64,000 nt of DNA. It comes from Hymenobacter elongatus. Lineage in GTDB: Bacteria > Bacteroidota > Bacteroidia > Cytophagales > Hymenobacteraceae. A program made the translations under genes and the position numbers. Where the stretch lies: the NCBI RefSeq assembly GCF_004745955.1, contig NZ_SRLD01000013.1:1-64000 (forward strand), in the 5' to 3' direction. Of the stretch, positions 33,181 through 42,508 are shown piece after piece; the stretch's first letter is position 1, and the number at the start of each line of letters is the position of its first letter. Under the pieces are notes generated by a model that saw only the letters and a list, made by a program, of their open reading frames with translations, was not told the DNA's origin and did no database searches.

Positions 33181-34578
33181 ATGACTTCTATCATTCTGCT
33201 CTCCGTTCTCGGCATCATTAACCTGTTCTTCGGGTTTCTGCGCTCCAACAAAATCCTGCTGCCGGCGGCAATGGTCATTCTGGCCCTCGTGTTTGGCGCT
33301 AACCTGCTCGACTGGAATGCGGCTTCACAGTCGTACTTCAGCGACATGCTCACCATCGACCGGTACTCGGTGGCCTTCACCGCCATTATGGTCCTGACGA
33401 CGCTGCTGCTGATTCCCTTCTCCCAGAAATACGTGCGCGACGGCGAGGAAAACCTGGCCGAATACTACTCGCTGCTCCTCTTCTCGCTCGTGGGTGCCAT
33501 CATGATGGTGAGCTACGACAACCTGCTGATGCTGTTCGTGGGCATCGAAATCCTGAGCGTGTCGATGTATGTGCTGGCCGGCTCCGATAAGCGCAACGTG
33601 CGCTCCAACGAAGCGGCCCTGAAGTATTTTCTGATGGGCTCGTTTGCCACCGGCATTCTGCTTTTCGGCATTGCCCTGGTCTACGGCGCTACCGGCACCT
33701 TCCAGCTTACCCAGATCAACGCGGGCATCGTGAATCCGGCCAATGCCTCGCTGCAGCCCATGCTCTACATTGGCATGCTGCTGATGTTCATCGGTATCAG
33801 CTTCAAAGTATCGGCGGCACCCTTCCATTATTGGACGCCGGATGTGTACGAGGGCACACCTACCTTCTTCACGGCTTTCATGAGTACAGTGGTAAAAACG
33901 GCAGGTTTCGCGGCCTTCTTTAAGCTGCTCATGGCCGCTTTCTTCGCCGCCAAAGGCTTCTGGATTCCCACCATCATGGCCATCACCGTGCTGACGCTGC
34001 TGATCGGCAACGTGGGAGCCGTGGCTCAGACCAGCATCAAGCGGATGCTGGCCTACTCCAGTATTTCGCACGCCGGCTACCTCTTCATTGGCCTGGTGGC
34101 TGTGAATGGCAAGCTCTCGGCGAATGGTCTTTTCTTCTATTCCCTGGCCTATTCGGTGGCTACCATTGCTGCCTTCGCCGTGCTCAAGCTGGTTTCCGAC
34201 CAGCGCCAGCGCGAAGACTATGCGGGTTTCAACGGCCTGGCCAAAACCAATCCGCTGCTGGCTTTCGTGATGACGGTAGCCATGCTTTCCTTAGCTGGTA
34301 TTCCTCTCACGGGCGGTTTCTTCGGCAAGTTCTTCATCTTCGGCGCAGCCATCGACCGGGGCTACATTGGCCTGATCGTATTTGCCGTCGTCATGTCGAT
34401 GGTTAGTATCTACTACTACCTGCGCCCGGTTATCGCCATGTATATGCGCCCCGCCGAGGACGACAGCACCACGCCTATCGTGGTCGGCGGCTTTCAGTCG
34501 GCCGTGCTGGTGCTGCTGGCGCTCCTTACCGTGGTACTGGGCCTGCTGCCCGGCTTGTTGAGCGACGTGTTCCAGTAA
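33181..34578 (+). CDS. nuoN: NADH-quinone oxidoreductase subunit N
   Basis: The 465-residue ND2-type antiporter-like subunit has about 13-14 transmembrane helices. Conserved parts are LLMLFVGIEILSVSMYVLAGSDKRNVRSNEAALKYF (near 115-150), KVSAAPFHYWTPDVYEGTPT and RMLAYSSISHAGYLFIGL. It is the last gene of the complex I locus and is followed by a terminator. Confidence 0.96.
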   Translation: MTSIILLSVLGIINLFFGFLRSNKILLPAAMVILALVFGANLLDWNAASQSYFSDMLTIDRYSVAFTAIMVLTTLLLIPFSQKYVRDGEENLAEYYSLLLFSLVGAIMMVSYDNLLMLFVGIEILSVSMYVLAGSDKRNVRSNEAALKYFLMGSFATGILLFGIALVYGATGTFQLTQINAGIVNPANASLQPMLYIGMLLMFIGISFKVSAAPFHYWTPDVYEGTPTFFTAFMSTVVKTAGFAAFFKLLMAAFFAAKGFWIPTIMAITVLTLLIGNVGAVAQTSIKRMLAYSSISHAGYLFIGLVAVNGKLSANGLFFYSLAYSVATIAAFAVLKLVSDQRQREDYAGFNGLAKTNPLLAFVMTVAMLSLAGIPLTGGFFGKFFIFGAAIDRGYIGLIVFAVVMSMVSIYYYLRPVIAMYMRPAEDDSTTPIVVGGFQSAVLVLLALLTVVLGLLPGLLSDVFQ

Positions 34579-34600
34579 GATTTCCTGCGTAGCTATCCAC

Positions 34601-34630
34601 AAAAAGAGCGGCCCATAAGCCGCTCTTTTT
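34601..34630 (+). terminator. Terminator of the nuo locus
   Basis: AAAAAGAGCGG pairs with CCGCTCTTTTT across an eight-base loop, 22 bases after nuoN. It is suited to stop transcription from either strand; the opposite OmpA gene ends at 34653. Confidence 0.85.
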
Positions 34631-34652
34631 GCGTTGTAAACCCTGGGCAACC

Positions 34653-36014
34653 TTACTTTTCCGTTACCCGGATACTGATTCGCCGATTGAGCGAACGGCC
34701 GACGGGCGTAGCGTTACTAGCTACCCCGTGCTTGCCGCCGTAGCCTTTGGCCTCCAGCCGATTGAGCGTGATGCCCATACCCGCCAGCTCCGACATGGCC
34801 GCATTCGCGCGGGCCTCGCTCAGCTTTAGGTTGGAAAGTACGTTGCCGGTGGTGTCGGTGTAGCCGCCAATTTTGACGTGGGCTGCCGGAAAGCTTTTCA
34901 GAATGCTGGCCACATTGCGCAGCTGCTGGCGCGATTCATCCGTGAGGGAGGCTTTCTTGGTATCGAAATACACCCGGTCGAAATTGATCCAGCCCTTGGT
35001 GCGGTTGACGGGGTCTACTTGCACTGCCGGGTCGGCTAGAAACGTGTACAGCTGGTTTTCAGTAGAGTTCACCCCTACCGTCTGGCTAGTGCCATCGACC
35101 ATCATCAGCGTAATGGCGCGCCCGGGGTCGTAGATGTAGGCATCACGCGCAGCATCGTAATGACCACCTGCGGTGGCCGTCATGGCATTGGCGGCCGGAG
35201 CCTCGGGCGCGGTGGCTGTCAGGCCCAGAGAAGCGGCAACGGGAGTTACCGTCGCACCCGTACTGGTTTGGGTGCGCATAAAAAAGTACTCCGCCGCCGC
35301 ACCCAGCACGACCAACGCCAGTACCCATATCCAGCGGGAAGCGCCGGTGGTACGGGCGGGCGCAGGCATGGGTGGAGCGGGCGAGCTATAGGCGTGGCCC
35401 CCGCCTACCGTAGCCCAGGTGCCTCCGGTGCTCAACCCAGCTCCAACTTCTGCATCTGACTCGGCAGCGACTTCCGGGCGTACCTTAGCCGGCCCCACCG
35501 GCTCATGGTTGAAAGGCAACGTGCTACTGCCGGGCAGCATCGTTTCCAGTACTTGGGCCCGCTGGCTTTTCAGGAAAGCCAGCAGCTCTTCCGGATTCAT
35601 ATCGCGCTGGGCGGCATCAATGGCCAGCCGGTGCAACACGGCCTGGGCCACGATGGCCAGCAGGGTTTCCACCGACGAGGGTTTGATGGCCGTCGTGTTG
35701 GCGACGCGGGCCACGGTAGCGCCGTAGGCCTCGCCCAGCAGGGCCCGCATCAGGTCGGAGCGCCGCTGTAGCGTATCGGCGGTCAGCAGGTTGGGAAGCA
35801 CGCCCGATTCGCCGGCTTCGTGCGTGAGAGTCCACAGGGCTTCGGGCCCACCCGGCCGCTCGGCGCGACTCATGAAACTACTGAGAATAAGAGGAGTAAT
35901 TTTTACCAAAGCCTTCCGCACCCCCTCCTCACTCTCGCCCACCACTACGCTGGTCTGGCTTACGGTGTTACCCGTAAAGTACGTTTCGACTTCTTCCAGT
36001 AGGTTCTGTTGCAT
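34653..36014 (-). CDS. DUF937/OmpA-family cell-envelope protein
   Basis: The 453-residue protein has three parts. Residues 1-170 form a helical DUF937-type domain (MQQNLLEEVETYF, KALVKITPLILSS, DLMRALLGEAYG). A single transmembrane helix at about 228-247 (WIWVLALVVLGAAAEYFFM) follows a Gly/Pro-rich stretch. The C-terminal OmpA peptidoglycan-binding domain (about 335-453) contains FDRVYFDTKKASLTDESRQ, VKIGGYTDTTGN, SEARANAAMSEL and NRRISIRV. This suggests a cytoplasmic or membrane-tethered sensor/anchor linked to the cell wall. The start at 36014 is favoured because the upstream 25 codons are AT-rich and non-coding-like. Confidence 0.8.
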   Translation of the reverse strand: MQQNLLEEVETYFTGNTVSQTSVVVGESEEGVRKALVKITPLILSSFMSRAERPGGPEALWTLTHEAGESGVLPNLLTADTLQRRSDLMRALLGEAYGATVARVANTTAIKPSSVETLLAIVAQAVLHRLAIDAAQRDMNPEELLAFLKSQRAQVLETMLPGSSTLPFNHEPVGPAKVRPEVAAESDAEVGAGLSTGGTWATVGGGHAYSSPAPPMPAPARTTGASRWIWVLALVVLGAAAEYFFMRTQTSTGATVTPVAASLGLTATAPEAPAANAMTATAGGHYDAARDAYIYDPGRAITLMMVDGTSQTVGVNSTENQLYTFLADPAVQVDPVNRTKGWINFDRVYFDTKKASLTDESRQQLRNVASILKSFPAAHVKIGGYTDTTGNVLSNLKLSEARANAAMSELAGMGITLNRLEAKGYGGKHGVASNATPVGRSLNRRISIRVTEK

Positions 36015-36148
36015 AACTGAAGAATTTTGACGTGTACGATAGATGATAATACTAATTTTTATTTGAATAAGTATAATCAAAGACCTCACAAAATTCCGGC
36101 TTAGCCCTACTAGTGCTGCTTATTGGGCGCCCCATAGCCTCCAAAACA

Positions 36149-36183
36149 GCACAGCCAGCTCCTAAGCAGGAAGCTGGCTGTGC
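36149..36183. repeat. Hairpin upstream of the OmpA-type gene
   Basis: GCACAGCCAGCT pairs perfectly with AGCTGGCTGTGC around an 11-base loop. It resembles an intrinsic terminator without a long T-run; the transcript it ends is not apparent. Confidence 0.6.
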
Positions 36184-36496
36184 AACCAAAAGGCAGAGAT
36201 AGAGTGGGTTCGGGGCTTATTATTCTGATTTTTGTGTCATTCCGAGCGAAGTCGAGGAATCTTGCGTGCAACAGTAATCAGACTACTGCTGCGGAAGAGA
36301 TGCTTCGACTGCGGGAACGTCAGATCAAGCAGGACAGAATCAACTTTTGAGCATTCCCAACACGCTCGTAGATGAAGCTAGAGAAGCCGTGCATCGTAGC
36401 TTCTGTCGCGTGGAGGAAGCGACGAGTCGTACCTGACAAGCAGCAGTTGGCGCTGATCTGGAGTATTGAACTAGACGATGTAGCCAGCAAGTAAAA

Positions 36497-36550
36497 AGAA
36501 CGTCCTGTCGAGCAGTGCGAGATATCTCGCGTTGCTCGACAGGACGTTCT
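36497..36550. repeat. Compact palindromic hairpin
   Basis: AGAACGTCCTGTCGAGCA pairs with its complement at 36524-36550, with 25 of 27 positions matching and no loop. A related short hairpin with AGAACGTCATG ends lies at 42370-42406. Confidence 0.8.
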
Positions 36551-36593
36551 AGAAAGGAAAAACACCTCCCCAAATGCTTGTTTTGGGCCACGC

Positions 36594-37406
36594 CTACACT
36601 GAGCGCATCACGCCGACTGCCGGCCACGGGGTGTACGTTACCTGCACCGTGGGCCACAGATCTTTCTGTCCGCTAAAATGCAGCAGGACGCGGGCAGTAG
36701 TTTCTACGTCTTTCTGGCAGTAGGTCACGATGCGGCCCAGATCCTGATCTTCCCAGTACACCTGCCCGACCTGAGAGCCGTTGATGTCGTTTTTGGGTGA
36801 TGGAATGCCGAAAAGTCCCGCCAACAGCGCCAGGGAAATGAAGCCTTTGTTGTCGCCGAACTTCCACATATCCATCGTATCGAGCAGATGCGGCAGGTCC
36901 CAGGGCTTGTAGGTGGCAATGTTGAGCATCGGCGGCAGCGGAATGCCACAGATCAGCATCCGCCGGCCCAGGTAGCCATAATCAAACTCGCGCCCGTTGT
37001 GGGCACACAGGAAATAACCTTTTTCGCGCTGGGTGGTAGAGCCCGGCAGCTTGGTTCCGAAGGGGGCCCGCTCGCCCAGCAGCCCGGCGAACCCGCGCAG
37101 CACTTCGCACTCGTCATCATCGGCAAACGACTTCACCCGAAACTCCAGCGTTTCGTCGGGCAGCAGGCGAAAATAGCCAACGGAGATGCACACAATTTTG
37201 CCAAACTCGGCGTAGAGCCCGGCATTGGCAAACAGCGCGTCATGCGTCTGGCCCTCGGCTACTTCCTTGTGGTGCCGCTTGCCGCAGAATGTGTTCCAGA
37301 GTGCCTGGTGTTCGGGCGGCAGATCGGCGTGGCATTTCTGGCCCGGTACGGTTTCGATATCAACGATAAAAACGCGGGTTAATTCGACGTGACGCAGGGC
37401 ATTCAT
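36594..37406 (-). CDS. PolB-like 3'-5' exonuclease
   Basis: The 270-residue protein is a DnaQ-like exonuclease of the predicted family related to the PolB exonuclease domain (DNA_pol_B_exo2). The ExoI site FIVDIETVPG carries Asp16 and Glu18. The ExoII region is seen in FLCAHNGREFDYGYLGRR, and the ExoIII Asp in YCQKDVETTARVL. No polymerase domain is attached, so it likely works alone in DNA or RNA end processing. It is monocistronic. Two REP-like hairpins lie in the downstream region. Confidence 0.85.
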   Translation of the reverse strand: MNALRHVELTRVFIVDIETVPGQKCHADLPPEHQALWNTFCGKRHHKEVAEGQTHDALFANAGLYAEFGKIVCISVGYFRLLPDETLEFRVKSFADDDECEVLRGFAGLLGERAPFGTKLPGSTTQREKGYFLCAHNGREFDYGYLGRRMLICGIPLPPMLNIATYKPWDLPHLLDTMDMWKFGDNKGFISLALLAGLFGIPSPKNDINGSQVGQVYWEDQDLGRIVTYCQKDVETTARVLLHFSGQKDLWPTVQVTYTPWPAVGVMRSV

Positions 37407-37927
37407 AAGCAGCAGGGAGCAGACTGAGTACCGAAGATAGGCTTTTCAACTGCTCAGCTGCGCATGATGGTTGCCTTTTTCTGCATCCAGCTACCGACTA
37501 CTCCTTACCACGCCCCACTCCAAGTGGCCAGCAGCAGCGGGCGGGCGAGGCAATGCGAACAACCCGGCCCCGCGCGGCCGGGTGCGATGCCGCGTTCTGC
37601 TTTCGGGCCGACCCGAAACTACACCGCCCAACCTCCGGTGGTGTGTGGACCGGAAATCGGGCGATGAATATCGGTTGCGGTAGCGCGTGGAGATACGCCA
37701 GCCGGCTTCAGGCTAGGGCAGGACGCCCAATGAGCCACAGGCCCAGCATCACAATCAGCACTTGGTGGCGTGGTTTTGGCATGACAACAGACGGTTTGGA
37801 AACAGTATCCAGTGGCTCCGCTTGCCCTCCGCCCAGCGGATTTGTCGAGGTCATTGGTCAGATTAAAGTTGCGATTTTCTGGCCTGCGAATCAATCACAT
37901 GAACATGTGAGCGGGCCTTCATCCAGC
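37407..37927. other. Intergenic stretch without recognised gene
   Basis: Several open frames of 60-90 codons exist on both strands here, but none shows a signal peptide, family motif or matching codon pattern. No promoter or terminator was recognised. Upstream of the exonuclease gene and downstream of the response regulator. Confidence 0.5.
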
Positions 37928-38581
37928 TTAGGTCAGGCCCTGGCGCAGGGCCTTGCTTACGGCCTCGGTCATGGAACGCACGTGCAGCTTTTCGTATATT
38001 TTCTTGATGTGGGAGCGCACGGTATCGATGCTGATGCCCCGGTCGGCGGCAATCATCTTGTAGCTGTAGCCCTCTACCAGCAGCCCTAATATTTCCTGTT
38101 CCCGGGCGCTCAGGTTGGCCGGCGACTCATCGGGCACCGTGACCATGGGCTTGGAGCGCGGAAACAGACGCAGCACCTGCCGGGCAATGGCGGGCGTCAT
38201 GGGAGCCCCGCCCAGACGCACTTCGCTGATGGCATCGAGCAGCTTCGCGGGCGGCGTTTTCTTGAGCAGGTAGCCATCGGCCCCGGCGCAGATGGCCTCA
38301 AATACCCGGTCATTGTCCTCAAACACCGTGAGCATGACCACATTCACCTGGGGTGCCACTTTCTTGATCCGCCGCAGGCCCTCAATACCCGTGATGCCGG
38401 GCATATCGATATCCATCAGAATAACGTCGGGAGTGAGGCGGGCAATATCGGTGGTGGCCTGCATGCAGTTGCCCAGCGCGCCCACCAGCTCCAGCCCCTG
38501 AGTGCCGGCAAGTAGCTGGCTGAGGCTGGCCCGCAGGTCAGAGTTATCTTCGTAGATCAGAACGCGGGTGGGAGTTTCCAT
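37928..38581 (-). CDS. NarL/LuxR-type response regulator
   Basis: The 217-residue regulator has a receiver domain with the acidic pair YEDN at 10-13, phospho-acceptor Asp57 (ILMDIDMP), Thr in VMLTVFED and Lys in YLLKKTPP. The C-terminal LuxR helix-turn-helix (about 150-212) has LSAREQEILGLLVEGYSYKMIA and ISIDTVRSHIKKIYEKLHV. It lies 292 bases downstream of the large propeller histidine kinase on the same strand and is probably its partner. Activation would be by phosphorylation in response to the kinase's periplasmic ligand. Confidence 0.93.
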   Translation of the reverse strand: METPTRVLIYEDNSDLRASLSQLLAGTQGLELVGALGNCMQATTDIARLTPDVILMDIDMPGITGIEGLRRIKKVAPQVNVVMLTVFEDNDRVFEAICAGADGYLLKKTPPAKLLDAISEVRLGGAPMTPAIARQVLRLFPRSKPMVTVPDESPANLSAREQEILGLLVEGYSYKMIAADRGISIDTVRSHIKKIYEKLHVRSMTEAVSKALRQGLT

Positions 38582-38873
38582 CAGACACTAACAGGGAGAA
38601 TGTTCAACTCTGTGAAGGTAGTGCACGGCGGAGCATAGTTGCGCCCACATGATAATGTGACTACCCGGCGGCTTACTCGCCATTGCTACGGGTGCATTGG
38701 CAGAATTGTCCTGCCTGCTCCGACGTCCGCGCAGTCGAAGCACCTCTCCCGCTCCGGTGCATTGCCAAATGTTTACCACTGCGGTAGAGATGCTTCGGCT
38801 TCGCTCAGCATGACGAACTTGGTGTTTTTAGCAATTCCCAAGTACACTGTCAAAACAAACAGGCTCTAATCAA
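38582..38873. repeat. Intergenic region with REP-like element
   Basis: Between the histidine kinase and response regulator genes, 38720-38815 holds an element with GTCCGCGCAGTCGAAGC on the left and GAGATGCTTCGGCTTCGCTCAGC on the right. No gene recognised. Confidence 0.6.
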
Positions 38874-41800
38874 CTATTTAAGCGGCACGCTCAGCTGGAG
38901 GTCGGTGCCCTGCCCGGGGGCCGTGCGGATAGTCAGGGTGCCGCTCATGGCGGTGGCGCGGTTGCGCATGTTGGTCAGGCCGTTGCCGCCGCCCTGGGCC
39001 GGAGCGTCGGCGTCGAAGCCCACGCCATCGTCCTGCACGCTGAGCAGCAGCCGGTGGTGCTCATAGGTCAGCCGGATGGCGGCCTGGCGGCACTGGGCAT
39101 ATTTGGCCAGGTTATTTATGGCTTCCTTGAAGAGCAGAAAAAACTCCCGACGGGCCCGCATATCCAGCCGCAGACCTGCCACCGACGGATCGGCGCGGAA
39201 GGTGAAGTCGATGCCACGGGCTTCGAGCACATCGGAAGCGAAACCACGCATGCGGGCCACCACGTCCTCCATCGAATCGTGGGCTGGGTTGATGGTCCAG
39301 ACGATATCGTCCATGGCATCGAGCATGCGGCGCGAGCTGTCCCCAATCTGGTCGAGCAGCACGGTGGCTTGCTCGGTGCGGTGGTGGTGCTGGTGGGTGC
39401 GGGCAATCTGGCTCAGAATAGAGATGCTGCTGAGCGTAGAGCCCATATCGTCGTGCAAATCACGGGCGATATTGTGGCGCACGCGCTCCAGAGCCAGCAA
39501 CTGCCGTACCCGCAGCCGGTACCCCAGAAACAGCAGGCCAAACACCACCCAGCTGATCAGAATCCGGAACCACCAGGTGCCGTACCAGGGCGGCTGCACG
39601 ATGATGGTAAGGGCCGTGCCGCGGGGGTTCCAGATGCCGTCGTTGTTGGTGGCTCGCACCCGAAACGTGTAGATGCCGGGGTCGAGGTTGGTGTAGGTGG
39701 CCTCGCGCTTGGAGCCCGCCTGCACCCAATCGGGGTCGAAATTCTCGAGCATGTAGGCATAGCGGTTCTTTTCGGGCTGGCGAAAGTTGAGAGCCGCGAA
39801 TTCCAGGGAAAAGAAATAGTCGCTCGGGGCCAGCTCGATGCTGCGCCGCACGGTGATGCTGGTATCCAGATCGACGAGCTGATTAAACTTGCGAAATCCC
39901 GTCAGGACCACCGGTGGCGGCGTGGTATTGGTGCGCACGGTCGCCGGCGTGAAGCGCACCAGCCCATTGACGCCGCCAAAATAGAGCTGCCCGCGCTGGC
40001 CGTGATGGTAGCCGCCGGCGTTGAACTCATCGAAGGGAAGCCCGTCGCGCGTGTCGAAGGTAAAAAACTGCCTGCTGGCCGGGGTGAAGCGGGCCAGCCC
40101 CTTGTTGGTCGACAGCCATAGATGGGCCGTAGCATCTTCCAGCACCCCATACACCACATCGTTGGGCAGGCCCTGGGGCTCCCGGAACGTAGTGAACGTG
40201 CCTCGTGTGCGGTCATCGAGACGGCACAGGCCGCCGCCCTCCGTGCCAATCCAGAGCTGACCAGCGCGGTCTTCCAGAATAGAGCGCACAAAGTTGCTGC
40301 TCAGGCTGCGTGGGTCGTGGTCGTCGGAGCGAAAGGCCCGAAAACGGCCCGTTTTGGGGTTATACTGGCACAAGCCGCCGCCGCCGGTGCCCACCCACAC
40401 CATACCGGCGCGGTCCTGAAGCACTACCCGCACGAAGTTGTTGCTGAGGCTGGTTGAATCGTGGGGAATATTGCGAAATACCGTAAACTGCTGCTGCCCG
40501 GGCTCGTAGCGGTTGAGCCCGCCCTCGGTGCCCACCCACAGACTGCCCTGCGGGTCTTCGTACACCGTCCGGACATAATCTTCGCTCAGGCTGCCCTTCA
40601 CGGCCGGGTCGTGGCGGTAGTGCACGAAGCGCGTGGCTCCCGGCTCCAGGCAGTCGAGGCCCTGACTTTGGGTGCCCACCCACAAACGACCACGCCGATC
40701 CACACACACGGCCCGCACGAAATCTTCGCTCAGGCTGCCGGGGTCGTTGGGGTCGTGGCGGAACTGCCGCTGCTGGCCTGTGGCCGGGTCGTAGCAGCGC
40801 AGTCCCTTGCTTTCCGTGCCCACCCAGGTGCGGCCGGCCGCGTCTTCGCACACCGCCCACACGGGGCCATCCAGCCCGGGGTAGGTGGCAAAAGTGCTGG
40901 GCCGGGCCTCGAAGCTGCTAATGCCGCCCTCGGTACCCGCCCACAGCAGGCCCGAGCGGTCCTGAAACACTGATAGCACCACATTGTCGGGCAAAGTGGA
41001 TGCGCTGCCGACCCGGTATTGGTATACCTGAAACGACCCGGTAGCCGGCTCATGGCGCACCAGCCCTTTGTTCGTCCCGGCCCATACTACTTGTTGCCGG
41101 TCCAGGAACAGGGCCCGAATGGCTTCGCCCATTTCGCCTGGCCGCCGACCCACGGCCTGGGGCCGGCCCGTAGCGGGCAGATACCAGAGCCCATCGGTTT
41201 CGGTGCCCACCCAGAGGCCGCCTTTTTGGTCTGGTTGCAGGGCAGTAATGGCACTGGCAGCCTGCCAGCGGGCATCGGGCTCAAGCTGTCCGGTGCTAGT
41301 ATTCAGCGCACTGACCCGGCCCTCGCCCGTGCCGACCCACAGCGTACCAGTAGTGCTTTGGGCGATGGTCCGGACGGAATTGCGCCGCAGGTTTTCCAGG
41401 GGCGTGTCAGGGTGCGTGAAGCGGCGGAAGTTGTTCGTCGTGGGGGCGAAGCGGTGCAGGCCGCCTTCCGTACCCGCCCAGATCTGCCCGTTTCGGTCGC
41501 AGAACACGACCCGCACGAAGTTATCGGCTAAGCCGGTACTGAGGTCGGGCGCGTACTCAAACGTGCGAAAACGCCCCGTCACCGGGTTGTAGCGGCACAG
41601 TCCGCCCCCGCCCGTGCCCACCCACACGTGGCCCTGCTGATCTTCGGCCAACGACAGAATGAAATTGCTGCTCAGGCTGGCCGCGCGCTGGGGGTCGTTG
41701 CGGAACACCCGAAACTCGACGCCGTCATAACGACTCAGCCCATCCTGCGTGCCCAGCCACAGGAAGCCCCGCTTGTCCTGTAAGATGCTGTAGACGCTGT

Positions 41801-41939
41801 TTTCGGACAAGCCCTGCGCCGCTGTGAGCGTGCGGAACATGAGGGCGGAAGTAGTTTGGGCCGTTACGGCATGGCTCGCCCAGCTCAGCAGGAAGCTCAG
41901 GAAACCAATGCGCAGCCATGCCAGAAACGGATAAGTCAT
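38874..41939 (-). CDS. Two-component regulator propeller histidine kinase
   Basis: This large sensor is about 1021 residues. A signal peptide (FLSFLLSWASHAVTAQ) is followed by about 14 propeller repeats of the form LSxNFVRxVxxDRxGxxWVGTxGGGL (about 40-690), which fold into a periplasmic double beta-propeller. A Y_Y_Y domain (EFAALNFRQPEKNRYAYMLE; YTFRVRATNNDG), a transmembrane helix (about 795-815) and a HisKA_3 kinase follow, with the His in NIARDLHDDMGS near 830 and an ATPase ending NGLTNMRNRATAM. No receiver or HTH follows, unlike the hybrid one-protein systems of Bacteroides. The partner regulator is the NarL-type protein encoded downstream. The start at 41939 or 41951 cannot be distinguished. 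Confidence 0.92.
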   Translation of the reverse strand: MTYPFLAWLRIGFLSFLLSWASHAVTAQTTSALMFRTLTAAQGLSENSVYSILQDKRGFLWLGTQDGLSRYDGVEFRVFRNDPQRAASLSSNFILSLAEDQQGHVWVGTGGGGLCRYNPVTGRFRTFEYAPDLSTGLADNFVRVVFCDRNGQIWAGTEGGLHRFAPTTNNFRRFTHPDTPLENLRRNSVRTIAQSTTGTLWVGTGEGRVSALNTSTGQLEPDARWQAASAITALQPDQKGGLWVGTETDGLWYLPATGRPQAVGRRPGEMGEAIRALFLDRQQVVWAGTNKGLVRHEPATGSFQVYQYRVGSASTLPDNVVLSVFQDRSGLLWAGTEGGISSFEARPSTFATYPGLDGPVWAVCEDAAGRTWVGTESKGLRCYDPATGQQRQFRHDPNDPGSLSEDFVRAVCVDRRGRLWVGTQSQGLDCLEPGATRFVHYRHDPAVKGSLSEDYVRTVYEDPQGSLWVGTEGGLNRYEPGQQQFTVFRNIPHDSTSLSNNFVRVVLQDRAGMVWVGTGGGGLCQYNPKTGRFRAFRSDDHDPRSLSSNFVRSILEDRAGQLWIGTEGGGLCRLDDRTRGTFTTFREPQGLPNDVVYGVLEDATAHLWLSTNKGLARFTPASRQFFTFDTRDGLPFDEFNAGGYHHGQRGQLYFGGVNGLVRFTPATVRTNTTPPPVVLTGFRKFNQLVDLDTSITVRRSIELAPSDYFFSLEFAALNFRQPEKNRYAYMLENFDPDWVQAGSKREATYTNLDPGIYTFRVRATNNDGIWNPRGTALTIIVQPPWYGTWWFRILISWVVFGLLFLGYRLRVRQLLALERVRHNIARDLHDDMGSTLSSISILSQIARTHQHHHRTEQATVLLDQIGDSSRRMLDAMDDIVWTINPAHDSMEDVVARMRGFASDVLEARGIDFTFRADPSVAGLRLDMRARREFFLLFKEAINNLAKYAQCRQAAIRLTYEHHRLLLSVQDDGVGFDADAPAQGGGNGLTNMRNRATAMSGTLTIRTAPGQGTDLQLSVPLK

Positions 41940-42099
41940 ACAGGAAGCCAAGCTGCTAAGCAGTACACCACGCTACTGTGGGAATCCTAAGCTGATACTG
42001 GACTGCAACCTATGAATTTCCAGCTTTCACCCAAGCCGGTTCTACCAGCAAGAAGGTGGAAGGGCTTTAGTTTAGCTGAATGACTTTTCACGCGCCCGA

Positions 42100-42160
42100 A
42101 GCTCTAAACAATTTTGGGGTAAACAATTTGAAATTGTTTACCCCAAAATTGTTTAGAGCT
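42100..42160. repeat. 61-nt perfect palindrome
   Basis: Arms 42100-42129 and 42131-42160 are perfectly complementary over 30 bases with a single unpaired G at 42130. It is AT-rich (AACAATTTTGGGGTAAAC), unlike the GC-rich genome. It could extrude as a cruciform or act as a strong bidirectional terminator or protein site. Confidence 0.9.
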
Positions 42161-42468
42161 GACCAAGGGTTGCTCCTATGCTAGAGTGTGTGGACAGCCA
42201 ATGAAGCTGTTTAGAAAGTCACTGAAAACAAGTAGAACGGCATGCTTCACCTGGCGTCCGCGCAGCCGAAGTATCTCTATCGCTTCTTTGAACGGCTCCT
42301 ACGAAGTGGTGGAGATGTTTCGACAAGCTCAACATGACCGGAAAACAACTTTCTAAACACCTTCAGTAAAAAGAACGTCATGTCTCGCGCCGCTCGATAT
42401 GACGTTCCAGAAAGGTAAAATACCTCCCACAGCGCTACTATCCACACAGCCTAGTACAGCGACCAAAA

Positions 42469-42494
42469 GCGGCACCTGATCCTTCAGGTGCCGC
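42469..42494 (-). terminator. Terminator of the RAYT gene
   Basis: GCGGCACCTGA pairs with TCAGGTGCCGC around a four-base loop. On the minus strand it is followed by TTTTGG. It lies 15 bases after the transposase stop. Confidence 0.7.
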
Positions 42495-42508
42495 TGCGCT
42501 ATGCTTCC

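Larger units (their letters stand above)
36015..36593. other. Intergenic repeat-rich stretch
   Basis: This 579-base region has no gene. It holds a hairpin at 36149-36183, an imperfect REP-like unit at about 36237-36312 (GAGCGAAGTCGAGGAATC), and a compact hairpin at 36497-36550. The start is AT-rich and may contain the promoter of the OmpA-type gene. Confidence 0.6.
41940..42508. other. Intergenic stretch with palindromes
   Basis: This 569-base region between the kinase gene and the RAYT transposase holds a 61-nt perfect palindrome (42100-42160), a REP-like unit (42241-42339), a short hairpin (42370-42406) and a terminator-like hairpin (42469-42494). No gene recognised. Confidence 0.6.

Noticed and set aside
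37407..37927. Small plus- and minus-strand frames in the gap upstream of the exonuclease
   Set aside because: None has conserved-looking sequence, an export signal or codon bias of neighbouring genes.
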